NCBI GenBank assembly: GCA_016186635.1
Contig: JACPLI010000029.1
Location: 1 to 51,054 of the forward strand
Direction: 5' to 3'
Length of the DNA: 51,054 nucleotides
Source of the DNA: Candidatus Liptonbacteria bacterium
Lineage (GTDB): Bacteria; Patescibacteriota; Minisyncoccia; UBA6257; 2-01-FULL-56-20
Made by a program: the position numbers and the translations under genes. Position 1 is the stretch's first letter. Each line of letters starts with the position of its first letter. A model generated the notes under the pieces. It saw only the letters and a program-made list of their open reading frames with translations. It was not told the origin of the DNA and made no database searches. Below, one piece after another: positions 16,132 through 24,168 of the stretch.

Positions 16132-17166
16132 ATGACGCAACGAACCATAACGCCGCGCGCGGAGCTCCACACCCATCTGGGCGCCGCCGTTGACCCTGTC
16201 ATCATGTGGACGATTGCGCACCGGCAGGGGATACGGCTCCCCGTGAAGGACTATTGGGCGTTCGAGGACATGATTACGATGTCCTCGAACGAGAAAAACA
16301 AGGGCGTGTATGAGATGGACAGGGACTACTACCACCTCACTGAACTTATCCAATCATCCCCGGAGGCAATTGAAGAAGCGGTGCATTCGGTCATAGGCGG
16401 CGGCTACCGCAAGTGCAACCTTGTTTTGCAGGAGCTCCGGTTCAGTCCGATGAAGCGGAACCGCACGGGAGAGCGCGACCTCGACTTTATCATCCTTGCG
16501 GCGCTGTGGGGAATGCGGCGCGCGATGGTGGAGTACCCGCAAGTGACCGCGGGGCTTCTCATTTGCCTCGACCGGACGTTTACGCCTGCGCAAAACGCGA
16601 TCACGCTCGAGAAGGCGATCCGCTACCACGCGGACGGCATTGTGGGCATTGACGTGGCGGGTCCCGACCACCACGCGTTTTCCATGGCGGCGCATGCGCC
16701 GCTTTTTGCACGCGCACGCGAGGCGGGGTTGGGACTCACCGTGCACGCGGGAGAGACTGGCAATCTTGAGGAACTCCAGTACGTGGTGCGCACGGTTCGT
16801 CCCCAGCGCATCGGGCACGGGCTCGCGGCGGCGCGCGACAAAAAACTCCTCAAAGAGATAGCGAAACAGGGAATCACCCTCGAGCTTTGCCCCACGTCAA
16901 ACCTTCGCAACAACATTTTGAAAAGCGTGGACGAATTGCGCACGATTATCCGCACGTTCCTTGATAACAGCGTGCGCATAACCATCAATACCGATGGACC
17001 CGAAATGTACCGGACGAGCGTGGTGAAAGAAGAAGAATTCCTTCTTGCGGAGGGCATTATGACGCGACAGGAAATCGAGCAGTGCACGAACTGGGCCTTT
17101 GAAGGGACATTTATCCCCCGTCTTCCCGTTACCCCGCGTGCGAGAGCGAAACGAGGTAGCCGATAA
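16132..17166 (+). CDS. add: Adenosine deaminase
   Basis: Deaminates adenosine to inosine with Zn. Ligands and catalytic residues are visible: H13xH15 (ELHTHLGA), HAGE at 205-208 with catalytic Glu208, H229 in IGHGL, and D288 in TINTDGPEM. Length of 344 is normal. It could handle adenosine released by the SAM-hydrolase-like enzyme encoded 3.4 kb downstream, though they are not in one operon. Its 3' end overlaps the convergent ZIP transporter gene by 38 nt. Confidence 0.9.
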   Translation: MTQRTITPRAELHTHLGAAVDPVIMWTIAHRQGIRLPVKDYWAFEDMITMSSNEKNKGVYEMDRDYYHLTELIQSSPEAIEEAVHSVIGGGYRKCNLVLQELRFSPMKRNRTGERDLDFIILAALWGMRRAMVEYPQVTAGLLICLDRTFTPAQNAITLEKAIRYHADGIVGIDVAGPDHHAFSMAAHAPLFARAREAGLGLTVHAGETGNLEELQYVVRTVRPQRIGHGLAAARDKKLLKEIAKQGITLELCPTSNLRNNILKSVDELRTIIRTFLDNSVRITINTDGPEMYRTSVVKEEEFLLAEGIMTRQEIEQCTNWAFEGTFIPRLPVTPRARAKRGSR

Positions 17167-17890
17167 GAAGGAGTCCCGCGAGGAAGGGGAGCAGCACGCC
17201 GTACGTGCGTTCGTGCCCCGCACGGTGGTGAATTTCGGGAATCAAGTCCGAGGCGGCGATGTAGGTGAAAATGCCGGCGACCGCGGCGAGGAGGAAGCTC
17301 AACTGCCCCGCGAAGAATCCCGAGGCAAAGTAGCCCACAATCGCGCCCGCCACGGAGCAGAGCGAGGAGAGCACGTTCGCGGCGATGATTTTTACTTTCG
17401 ACCATCCGCGGTCGAGAAGAATCGCGAAGTCTCCGATTTCCTGCGGGATTTCGTGCGCGGCGATTCCCAATGCGGTTATGAGTCCCAGCGCGGGATTCGC
17501 CATCCATGCGAGCGCGATTACCACGCCGTCCAGAAAGTTGTGCAAACTGTCTCCCAATATGAGGAGCGGGGGCAGGGTTTCGGTGTGCGCTTCGTGCTTG
17601 CCTTCCTCCTCGTGCCGGTGCCCGTGCGTAACACGCATGAGCACCCGTTCCAGCGCGAAGAATATGACGAACCCCACAAGAAATGCCTGAAGCACCGGAT
17701 GGGATTCCTCAACCGCCTCGAGCGCCTCCGGAAGGATGTCGAGGAAGCTCACTCCCAGGAAGGCGCCCGCCGCGAAGCTGACGAGCGAGGTGACGTGCGG
17801 AGTGATGAACCGGGGCTTCCAGATAATCAAAAGCCCTCCCACGAGAGAGAAAAGCCCCGCAACAAGTCCATAGAATATGAGTTCGAGCAT
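17129..17890 (-). CDS. ZIP-family divalent metal transporter
   Basis: A 253-residue membrane protein with about eight helices. The conserved helix IV motif DSLHNFLDGV and helix V motif AAHEIPQEIGD form the metal site, and a His-rich loop (HGHRHEEEGKHEAH) sits between helices III and IV, as in ZIP proteins. It likely imports Zn, Fe or Mn. I used the start at 17890 (MLELIFYG); the longer track ORF adds a non-membrane extension. Confidence 0.9.
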   Translation of the reverse strand: MLELIFYGLVAGLFSLVGGLLIIWKPRFITPHVTSLVSFAAGAFLGVSFLDILPEALEAVEESHPVLQAFLVGFVIFFALERVLMRVTHGHRHEEEGKHEAHTETLPPLLILGDSLHNFLDGVVIALAWMANPALGLITALGIAAHEIPQEIGDFAILLDRGWSKVKIIAANVLSSLCSVAGAIVGYFASGFFAGQLSFLLAAVAGIFTYIAASDLIPEIHHRAGHERTYGVLLPFLAGLLLIGYLVSLSHAG

Positions 17891-18054
17891 GACGTTTCGT
17901 AAATGCAAATTACTTGCGTTTACTGAAATGGTACCTTCGGCGCGGGCGGTGTCAAGCGGGAGGCGGGAGTACGGCAATCGGGTGGAGGAGTGTCTTGAAA
18001 AAATGGTAGAATGGGAATGGTCGTAACAATAACCAATAATTCATCATTCATACT

Positions 18055-18462
18055 ATGCATGCATTGTTGCATCGTTTGGAGAATCGCGATTTGGGGATTC
18101 TCTTTGTGCGGATTGCGGTGGGGGTCGTGTTCCTGCACGCGGGGTGGGGGAAGTTATCGGATATGGCTCCGGTCGTGACGGGCTTCGTCGGGATGGGATT
18201 TCCGGCGTGGGTGGCGCACCTCGTGGCTTACTGCGAATTCCTTGGCGGCATCGCGGTGCTCCTCGGGATTTTTGTGCGGTACGCGGGAATAATCCTCGCG
18301 GTTATCATGCTCGTGGCGTTTTGGAAAGTGCACGCGGCGAACGGCTTCAGTCTCGCGAACGGGGGGTATGAATATGTATTCGTGCTCTTCTTCTCCGCAC
18401 TTGCGCTCGTGACGCAGGGCGCGGGGAAGTACTCGCTCGCACGGTTTCTCCGCGGGCAATAA
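18055..18462 (+). CDS. DoxX-family membrane protein
   Basis: A 135-residue four-helix membrane protein. FVRIAVGVVFLHAGWGKLSD and YCEFLGGIAVLLG are typical of the DoxX family, whose members are linked to redox or envelope functions. It begins a run of short membrane-protein genes on the plus strand. Confidence 0.85.
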   Translation: MHALLHRLENRDLGILFVRIAVGVVFLHAGWGKLSDMAPVVTGFVGMGFPAWVAHLVAYCEFLGGIAVLLGIFVRYAGIILAVIMLVAFWKVHAANGFSLANGGYEYVFVLFFSALALVTQGAGKYSLARFLRGQ

Positions 18463-18483
18463 GCAGGACATTCTCCTGCCCTT

Positions 18484-19035
18484 ATGACTTGGCTCCTTAT
18501 TGTATTAGCACTCTTTATTCAAGAGCCGGCTTCAACTGATGCCGCAATTTTCCAAGCAAGGCACCTCGGTTTGAATCTTTGGTTATTTAATTCCATTTGG
18601 GCCGCTGCCACAGTTGCCGACATATGGGTTGGTTATTTTTTGGGAAAATGGATTCAAAAGAGGTTTGCGGACGGAAAATTCGAAAAGTTTTCTCATACAT
18701 GGGCTGAAAGAGTTGAAAATTTCATCGGAGAGAGAGGGGAAAAATTTGCATTAGTTCTCTTGGGCATCATAAACTTTCCCTACCTCAATTCATTTCTCGC
18801 TTCCTGGCTTAAATTTCCATTCAAGAAAGTGTGCATCCTCATTTTTATCGGGGATGCAGTCTACTGGGTAATAGCATGGGGTATTAATCTTGGAGTGAGA
18901 AGTCTTATCACAGATTCCCGCCTCGCGCTGTATGTGGTGGTCGGCATTGGTCTTATATTCGCCATAGTTTCAAAAGCCATTCTTGACAGAGTACTAAAAT
19001 TAAATCTCAAAAATAAGGGTAAAGAAACAACATGA
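18484..19035 (+). CDS. Small multi-pass membrane protein, possibly VTT/DedA-like
   Basis: A 183-residue protein with four or five helices. FGxWxGxxxG-like spacing (VGYFLGKWIQKRF) and a re-entrant-looking NFPYLNSFLASWLKFPFKK segment recall DedA/VTT proteins, but the similarity is weak. Codon use is AT-rich compared with DoxX upstream. Its stop overlaps the next start (ATGA), so the two are coupled. Confidence 0.6.
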   Translation: MTWLLIVLALFIQEPASTDAAIFQARHLGLNLWLFNSIWAAATVADIWVGYFLGKWIQKRFADGKFEKFSHTWAERVENFIGERGEKFALVLLGIINFPYLNSFLASWLKFPFKKVCILIFIGDAVYWVIAWGINLGVRSLITDSRLALYVVVGIGLIFAIVSKAILDRVLKLNLKNKGKETT

Positions 19036-19268
19036 AATTCACAGTAAACAGCCTTATTTTCGAGAAATTCCCGGGATTGCACATCGGCGTGGTCGTAGCG
19101 AAGGGAGTGAATAATGCCGGCGGCGCGCTTGCGGAGGTTGAAACAAAACTTCGCGAAGAGGAAATTGCAGCGGCGGTGAAGGAGCTCAAAGAACTGGTGA
19201 AACGGTATTGCGGTGGAGTATGTATATACGCGGTGCTCGAAAAAGAAAACCCGAAGATGCCAATCTGA
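19032..19268 (+). pseudogene. N-terminal fragment of a B3/4-domain protein
   Basis: The 78 residues begin KFTVNSLIFEKFPGLHIGVVVAKGVNN, typical of B3/B4-domain proteins related to the PheT editing domain, which are normally about 220-240 residues. Here the reading frame ends after a short helical region and a different tail, so about two thirds is missing. It may be a decayed editing protein or a functional mini-protein; coupling to the upstream gene by an ATGA overlap is intact. Confidence 0.55.
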
Positions 19269-19276
19269 ACCTTGAG

Positions 19277-19318
19277 TCACAACATTCCAACATTCTATAG
19301 AATGTTGGAATGTTGTGA
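19277..19318 (+). terminator. Perfect hairpin after the B3/4 fragment
   Basis: CACAACATTCCAACATTC and GAATGTTGGAATGTTGTG form an 18-bp perfect stem with a TATA-type loop. It lacks a T-run. It separates the membrane-protein run from the methionine leader. Confidence 0.55.
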
Positions 19319-19338
19319 AGGGTGTTCCCGATGGCTAT

Positions 19339-19366
19339 TTGCATTTTGTTTCGGTTGCGCTACACT
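19339..19366 (+). promoter_or_regulatory. Promoter of the methionine-rich leader
   Basis: TTGCAT, 16-nt spacer, TACACT. The leader ATG lies 13 nt after the -10. Confidence 0.5.
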
Positions 19367-19378
19367 CAAACCCATAAC

Positions 19379-19435
19379 ATGACTCTGCGGAATTCAATGA
19401 TGATGGTAATGATGACCCCCGCCCACGGAGGCTGA
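19379..19435 (+). CDS. Methionine-rich leader peptide (18 aa)
   Basis: ATG to TGA encodes MTLRNSMMMVMMTPAHGG; five of six consecutive codons (7-12) are Met. It is followed by a terminator and then a SAM-hydrolase-like gene, the layout of transcription attenuation by ribosome stalling. CGGAGGCTG around the leader stop can pair with CAGCCTTCG (one G-U), which is also the 5' arm of the terminator. Low charged tRNA-Met would then favour read-through. Confidence 0.65.
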   Translation: MTLRNSMMMVMMTPAHGG

Positions 19436-19475
19436 TTTACGCACTCGCCCAAATAACAAACGTAAATTGCACCAG

Positions 19476-19500
19476 CCTTCGTCGAACCGAAGGTTTTTTC
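19476..19500 (+). terminator. Attenuator terminator before the SAM-hydrolase-like gene
   Basis: CCTTCG-TCGAAC-CGAAGG followed by TTTTTTCTTTTT. Its 5' arm overlaps the predicted antiterminator. Confidence 0.75.
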
Positions 19501-19531
19501 TTTTTGATTAGCGCAATCAACAACCACAACA

Positions 19532-20317
19532 ATGAATATCACCATAATCAACGATTCGCGCGACGACAATGCGGCGGGACGGCAGAAGGTACGCGCGCAT
19601 AACCTTTTCGGCGTGGCGCCTCACTTCATCGGCGTCACCCACGAGCTTGAAGCGGCGGGGAACATCATTGATGCGCTTGATGCTCTGGACGGCGCGCCGG
19701 GAGTGATTCTCGTGAACATCGCCCCTCGGAACGGCGCGGCGAAGAAATGGAAGAACGGGACGCCGTTCGGCTACTTCCGCTACCGGAGAACGCTTGTGGT
19801 CTCCGCCGTGGACGGGCATATTTTGTGCCTCGCGAGAAAATTCGCCTTGAGCCGGGACGTGCGCGTGCTCGACACCGAATCCGCCGCCGCGCTCCTCGCG
19901 GAGAAGGGGATTATTGCGCCCGCCGTTGCGGGGCACGTCGTGAAGAGCCAGTTCCGAAGCTTTGATTTCCTGCCGCGGATTGGGTTCTGCCTCGCAACGC
20001 ATCCCGCGCTCAAGATTGGCGAGCCGGTTCCCTTTGCTTCGATTCCCGAGGCGCCCCGCGCGCTTTGGTACGTGGATAATTTCGGCAACTGCAAAACAAC
20101 GCTTCTTACGGAGGACGTGTGCCCGGATGCGGAGAGGCGCGTTGCGACAACGCTCGGCGCGCTCCGCCTCTACGACCGGCTGAAAGACGTTCCGGAGGGA
20201 GAAGCGGCGCTTATTGTGGGGAGCTCCGGTCTGGGACGCGCGCGTTTTTTGGAGGTTGTGGTGCAGGGGAGAAGCGCGGCGGAGGAATTCGGTCTTGAAG
20301 TGGGGAGTGAGATTTGA
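19532..20317 (+). CDS. SAM hydrolase / SAM hydroxide adenosyltransferase-like protein
   Basis: A 261-residue protein related to the DUF62 (SAM_adeno_trans) family: ITIINDSRDDN at the N terminus in place of the usual TDFG strand, ITHE-like VTHELEAAGNIIDA, a VSAVDGHILCLA segment, and the C-terminal YVDNFGNCKTTL barrel motif. Family members hydrolyse SAM to adenosine and L-methionine. Key N-terminal residues differ from the canonical enzyme, so activity is inferred. A Met-rich leader and terminator precede it. Confidence 0.7.
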   Translation: MNITIINDSRDDNAAGRQKVRAHNLFGVAPHFIGVTHELEAAGNIIDALDALDGAPGVILVNIAPRNGAAKKWKNGTPFGYFRYRRTLVVSAVDGHILCLARKFALSRDVRVLDTESAAALLAEKGIIAPAVAGHVVKSQFRSFDFLPRIGFCLATHPALKIGEPVPFASIPEAPRALWYVDNFGNCKTTLLTEDVCPDAERRVATTLGALRLYDRLKDVPEGEAALIVGSSGLGRARFLEVVVQGRSAAEEFGLEVGSEI

Positions 20318-20337
20318 TTCTCGTTGCATGCGGAATT

Positions 20338-20412
20338 ATGCTTACGTACATGGATTCTCACGAGAGTGTCATAGATAGAGAAGACATCGAGGGCCTTATG
20401 CCTTATGATTAA
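20338..20412 (+). CDS. Short acidic ORF (24 aa)
   Basis: ATG to TAA encoding an acidic peptide (DSHESVIDREDIEG). It lies in the 140-nt gap between two genes. No ribosome site or family is evident; it may not be expressed. Confidence 0.2.
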   Translation: MLTYMDSHESVIDREDIEGLMPYD

Positions 20413-20456
20413 GAATAAAGAAATGCTCGTGTGGCAACGCGAATCAGACCTGCGCG

Positions 20457-20774
20457 ATGTTGAAGCGCTTAGAAAACTATGAACGAATATACGCCGCAAT
20501 GCAGATTTTCTCTATAACATTAATTACGGCAATCGCCACATTCCTGCTTTTCCTTTGGTACAACGGCTTTTCCGGAAAGCCACTCATCATTTCCGGCTGG
20601 CAGATCCACCACAGCGTGGTTGGCGTATCCTTGTTTTTAATCGGATTGTTTCTGGAGCATCAAACGGTTCTTTCTATAGGGCTCGGTTTGTATGTAAGCC
20701 ATGTGGCGGAAGAAATATATTTCGAAGGAGAAAGTTTGGGGCATGCACTTGTTATTTTTGTAACGCGCGCATAA
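20457..20774 (+). CDS. Small membrane protein with conserved His/Glu
   Basis: A 105-residue protein with three membrane helices. Polar residues sit at helix ends (WQIHHSVVG, YVSHVAEEIYF), which suggests a metal site, but no family is recognised. The ATG at 20496 (MQIFSIT) is an alternative start. The next gene begins 4 nt after its stop. Confidence 0.55.
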   Translation: MLKRLENYERIYAAMQIFSITLITAIATFLLFLWYNGFSGKPLIISGWQIHHSVVGVSLFLIGLFLEHQTVLSIGLGLYVSHVAEEIYFEGESLGHALVIFVTRA

Positions 20775-20778
20775 CAAG

Positions 20779-21057
20779 ATGGACGACCGCATCCAAAATC
20801 TTGAAAACGAAATCCGCGCCATCAAGGAGCGCAACCTTCGCGTGGAGGCGGACAAGGCGTGGGAGACTAGCAGCTTTCGCGTTTTCACGCTCTGTGCGAC
20901 TACCTATGTGGTCGCGGCATATGCGCTCTATGTGATTGGCGTGGGAAACTTTTTCTTGAGTGCGCTGGTCCCCACCGCCGGGTTTTTCCTCTCGGTGCAA
21001 ACGCTTCCCGCAATCAAGAGGTGGTGGATACGGCGATACCATGAAAAATCTTTTTGA
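20779..21057 (+). CDS. Small two-helix membrane protein
   Basis: The 92-residue protein has an N-terminal charged coiled-coil (MDDRIQNLENEIRAIKERN), the segment KAWETSSFR, and two membrane helices. I do not know its function. Its 3' end overlaps the methyltransferase start by 17 nt, so the two are co-transcribed. Confidence 0.6.
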   Translation: MDDRIQNLENEIRAIKERNLRVEADKAWETSSFRVFTLCATTYVVAAYALYVIGVGNFFLSALVPTAGFFLSVQTLPAIKRWWIRRYHEKSF

Positions 21058-21610
21058 TGTTCTCGCGCCGTTCTATAATGCGCTCCACATCGGGAGCAGG
21101 CGCACATTCGAAGCAATAGCGAAGATTGCGGACTTTTGCCCGTCGGACACGGTGCTCGACCTCGGCGGCGGCACGGGCCGCATTGCGCGGTTCCTCGTGG
21201 AGAAAGTGGCGCGCGTTATCGTGCTCGACCCCTCGGAGGGGATGATTCGGCAGTGCCGGAAGCGCCACGGGCTTGAGTGTGTGGTGGGGAAGGGAGAGGA
21301 ATTGATGCTTGAGGACGGCGCGGCGGACAAAGTGTTCCTCGTGGACGCCTTCCACCACATTCCCGACCAGCGCGCCGCGGTGCGGGAAATAAAAAGAGTG
21401 CTCAAGCCCGGCGGGAGAGTGATAGTCGGAGAGTTCAACCCCGAGACGCGCGGCGGGAAGATGGTGGTGTTCCTCGAGCGCTTCCTCCGCGCAGGGAGCA
21501 CGTTTCACACACCTGCGGCACTCGCAGCGCTTTTCGGAGAGTACGGTTTCTCCACACGAATTGTGGACGAGGGAGGGAAAGTGTACTACCTTATCGCGGA
21601 AAAGGCGTGA
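21041..21610 (+). CDS. Class I SAM-dependent methyltransferase
   Basis: A 189-residue Rossmann-fold methyltransferase. Motif I is VLDLGGGTGRIARFL, motif II VIVLDPSEGM, and the post-motif VDAFHHIPD and LKPGGRVIVGEF are typical of the UbiE-like group. The substrate is unknown. I used the ATG at 21041; the longer track start lies in the upstream gene. It is a potential user of SAM near the SAM-hydrolase-like gene. Confidence 0.85.
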   Translation: MKNLFDVLAPFYNALHIGSRRTFEAIAKIADFCPSDTVLDLGGGTGRIARFLVEKVARVIVLDPSEGMIRQCRKRHGLECVVGKGEELMLEDGAADKVFLVDAFHHIPDQRAAVREIKRVLKPGGRVIVGEFNPETRGGKMVVFLERFLRAGSTFHTPAALAALFGEYGFSTRIVDEGGKVYYLIAEKA

Positions 21611-21634
21611 TCACGCTAATTGCAATACCCCAAC

Positions 21635-21650
21635 ATTCTTAAGTTTGTTG
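21635..21650. repeat. Left arm of inverted repeat around the wHTH gene
   Basis: ACATTCTTAAGTTTGT, with a reverse complement (ACAAACTTAAGAATGT) just after the gene near 21978. Each arm also sits in a local imperfect palindrome (CCAACA/TGTTGG here, CCTTACA/TGTAAGG there). Possible operator or mobile-unit end. Confidence 0.6.
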
Positions 21651-21688
21651 GTATGTTGTGAGTGGGGACTGTAAGGTATAATGCGGAT

Positions 21689-21973
21689 ATGGAAAAAGCA
21701 AAAACTTCTAAACAGATGGAGCGCCACCTTAAGGGTATGGCGAACCATTACCGCATTGATATCCTGTTTCTTATCGCGGAGCGGGAGGGGATTACACTCG
21801 ACGATATTGTCACAGCACTTGAGGCGAACGAGAAGACCATCGGCGAGCATACGCGGCGTCTTTATCAAGCGGGACTTATCAACAAAAAGTATCGTGGTAA
21901 GTTTGTAGAACATAGCCTGTCTCCATATGGGAAGACCTTCGTGCGCTTCCTGAAGTCGTTCCAGCGCCAATGA
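21689..21973 (+). CDS. ArsR-like winged-helix regulator
   Basis: The 94-residue protein contains MERHLKGMANHYRIDILFLIAEREG, then LEANEKTIGEHTRRLYQAGLI as the recognition helix, and a wing (KKYRGKFVEHSLSPYGK). A TATAAT box ends 6 nt before this ATG, so the mRNA may be leaderless; a longer GTG start at 21662 lies upstream of that box and is rejected. No metal-binding Cys pair is present, so the ligand is not obvious. The gene lies between inverted copies of a 16-bp sequence. Confidence 0.8.
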   Translation: MEKAKTSKQMERHLKGMANHYRIDILFLIAEREGITLDDIVTALEANEKTIGEHTRRLYQAGLINKKYRGKFVEHSLSPYGKTFVRFLKSFQRQ

Positions 21974-21977
21974 CAAT

Positions 21978-21993
21978 ATCCTTACAAACTTAA
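21978..21993. repeat. Right arm of inverted repeat around the wHTH gene
   Basis: ACAAACTTAAGAATGT, reverse complement of the left arm; it precedes the next gene by about 20 nt and could place that gene under the regulator. Confidence 0.6.
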
Positions 21994-22013
21994 GAATGTA
22001 AGGATGTCGTGAT

Positions 22014-23234
22014 ATGACAGGCATGACATTTACAACGGGAAAGGATGGACTTGCGCCGATTGTTGCGCTTATTATCGTTGCTGTGCTCCTTGCGGGAGGT
22101 GGAGCGGCGTACCTCGCGGTTTCGCCGAAGGAGCCCATGCGAGAGCCGGAATCCCCTGCGCCCGTGGAACGCAGGGAGAAAGGGATGTCTCTCGAGGTGA
22201 AGGAGCAGGCGGAGAACGCACCTCCGATGCGAGAAGCAACGGTGCCCGCCGCTCCGGCGGAGACCCCGAAGCCACTCGCATTGTCGCCGTTGCCCCCAGC
22301 TCCCGTACCGCAGAAAGTTTCTCCTCACGTGCAGAGAATTGCGGTGCCCCCGCCGTTGCCTTCTGCCACTCTCGCCACTACTTCTGCAAATGTGAAACTC
22401 GGGGAGCTTGAGCGGGAAATTGTTATCGTTGCCGGTGATGCACGTCCCATCGGTCCTGAGCATTATGCGCGTCTCAAAGCCGGACTTGATGCGGAAGCCG
22501 CGGGGGGAGCCGATGCGAATACAGTCGCAAAGCTCCGGACCATGCTGCAGACCGTAAATCCGGATGCAATTCCACTTCTTTTATCCTCGCCCCCATCTTC
22601 TTCTCCTTCCACCGAGCAAGACCCGCCGGTTGCGCAGAAAAGTTGTGAGAACAATCTGGCTCCGGTGTTCACAAACCACATTACTGATATGAGTAAAGTG
22701 AATTACATAGTTCCGCCGCCCACGATGGGCGCCGGGCCGAGCTTAAAGCCGCATAGCTATATCGGCACCGACCATGCGCGTGTGCCGGTCTACGCGCCGA
22801 TTGCCTCGACGCTCAAAAGTGGTTCGTACTACGTTGGTGGGCCGTATATGCTTGAACTTTCGGCAAGCTGCGAGGTAACAGTGCGCTTCGGGCACATTAC
22901 CGAGCCGGTGGATGCTATCAAGAAATTGCTCCCGAGTGAACCGAAACAAGACAGCAGGACAGAGGAACTTGCCCCCGTCTCGTTCGCGGCGGGAGAACTC
23001 TTGGGATATACGACCGGTACTGACCTTGCCGGGAACTGGGATTTCGGGGTCTATAACTCCGTAACGCACAATCGCTATGCCGATGACCCCGCGTGGAACA
23101 ATAGCGCGACCTACACCACCGCCGTGTGCCCCTTCGATTATTTTGCGGCAGATTTGAAAGCGGTGTATGTTGCAAAATTCAACTCCACGGCATTGGGCGG
23201 CAATCCGCCTCACGGGGAATCGTTTTGCCGTTAG
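22014..23234 (+). CDS. Membrane-anchored Pro-rich protein with a degenerate M23-like domain
   Basis: A 406-residue protein: an N-terminal membrane helix (APIVALIIVAVLLAGGGAAY), a Pro/Ala/Glu-rich linker to about residue 130, a helical segment, then a C-terminal domain with YIGTDHARVPVYAPIAS and a FGHITEP strand that resembles a LytM/M23 fold. The HxxxD and HxH zinc motifs are not complete, so peptidase activity is unlikely or altered. Secreted or surface role inferred. Confidence 0.6.
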   Translation: MTGMTFTTGKDGLAPIVALIIVAVLLAGGGAAYLAVSPKEPMREPESPAPVERREKGMSLEVKEQAENAPPMREATVPAAPAETPKPLALSPLPPAPVPQKVSPHVQRIAVPPPLPSATLATTSANVKLGELEREIVIVAGDARPIGPEHYARLKAGLDAEAAGGADANTVAKLRTMLQTVNPDAIPLLLSSPPSSSPSTEQDPPVAQKSCENNLAPVFTNHITDMSKVNYIVPPPTMGAGPSLKPHSYIGTDHARVPVYAPIASTLKSGSYYVGGPYMLELSASCEVTVRFGHITEPVDAIKKLLPSEPKQDSRTEELAPVSFAAGELLGYTTGTDLAGNWDFGVYNSVTHNRYADDPAWNNSATYTTAVCPFDYFAADLKAVYVAKFNSTALGGNPPHGESFCR

Positions 23235-23292
23235 TCCTTCCATAGCGGGTCCCTCTATGAAAAGGGGATGATTGCGACTATCATCAAGTGAC

Positions 23293-24018
23293 ATGCAACC
23301 CGTAAAAATACTAGCAGGGGACATACAACTCGAAGGTAATATTTTTCTTCCGCCGAAGCTCGAAGGCAAAGCTCCGGCGATTCTTCATATCCATGGTGGA
23401 GGAAAAAGTGCGCAAGAGAGAATATTCGAAATGGCAAAACTCCTCTCGGCAATGGGTTTTATTTGTCTCGCGTTCGATCGCCGTGGGCATGGGAAAAGTC
23501 CCGGGAACTTTGCCGAACTTTCCCGCAAAGATTTTTTGGAAGATTGCATTGCCGCCTATGATTTCCTCGCGAAGCAGGAAGGAGTGGATAAAGAAAATAT
23601 AAGTGTAGTGGGTCCTAGTTTCGGGAGTTATCTCGCGGCTCTCCTTACCAAAGAAAGGGAAGTTTCTCGCCTTGTCCTTCGGGTCCCCGCGGATTATCCG
23701 GATGAGGGATTCGAAACTCCCAACGTAGAAATTTTCGAAAAATCGGAGGGACCGGAATGGTGGATAAAAGCCAAAGAATGGAAAGAGACCGTTGCCTTAC
23801 GGGCCTTGCATGAATTCCGCGGACCGATTCTTCTTATCGAATCCGAGAAGGATGACGTCATTCCTCATCAAACTGTGGAAAATTACAAAAATGCCGTGGA
23901 AGAAGAGGGGCAATTAACGTATGTGCTGATGAAAGACGCCCCGCACAGCCTTCGCGAGCGGCCGGACCTCCAGCGGGAATTCGAAAAAATCGTAGTAGAC
24001 TGGATGATCAATCAGTAG
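23293..24018 (+). CDS. Alpha/beta hydrolase
   Basis: A 241-residue serine hydrolase. The oxyanion strand is HIHGGGKS, the nucleophile elbow GPSFGSYLA, the acid region IESEKDDVIPH and the histidine DAPHSLRE. AFDRRGHGKS is typical of the family. The substrate is unknown; small acyl ester or peptide hydrolysis is plausible. I used the ATG at 23293, which gives the normal first strand. Confidence 0.85.
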   Translation: MQPVKILAGDIQLEGNIFLPPKLEGKAPAILHIHGGGKSAQERIFEMAKLLSAMGFICLAFDRRGHGKSPGNFAELSRKDFLEDCIAAYDFLAKQEGVDKENISVVGPSFGSYLAALLTKEREVSRLVLRVPADYPDEGFETPNVEIFEKSEGPEWWIKAKEWKETVALRALHEFRGPILLIESEKDDVIPHQTVENYKNAVEEEGQLTYVLMKDAPHSLRERPDLQREFEKIVVDWMINQ

Positions 24019-24042
24019 AGCGTGTATGGTATACTGGTACGC

Positions 24043-24168
24043 ATGATGGGATACGGCGGCTGGGGCATGATGGGGGACTGGGGGTGGTTCGGGGGACTCA
24101 CGGGGCTCGTGGTCCTCATTGACCTCGTCCTTCTCGGCATCTGGCTCTGGAAACAAATCAAGAAGTAG
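24043..24168 (+). CDS. Small Met/Gly/Trp-rich membrane peptide (41 aa)
   Basis: Below the track limit. The N terminus MMGYGGWGMMGDWGWFGG is followed by one membrane helix and a KQIKK tail. TATACT at 24030 ends 7 nt before the ATG (leaderless layout). Its 3' end overlaps the convergent ATP-grasp gene by 11 nt. Function unknown; such Met/Trp-rich peptides recur in CPR genomes. Confidence 0.55.
   Translation: MMGYGGWGMMGDWGWFGGLTGLVVLIDLVLLGIWLWKQIKK

Noticed and set aside
17099-17902. 267-aa plus-strand ORF over the ZIP gene
   Set aside because: Composition is charged and repetitive; the minus-strand ZIP transporter motifs are unambiguous.
19366-19569. 67-aa minus-strand ORF over the methionine leader
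   Set aside because: It crosses a terminator and promoter for the opposite strand and has no start context or family.
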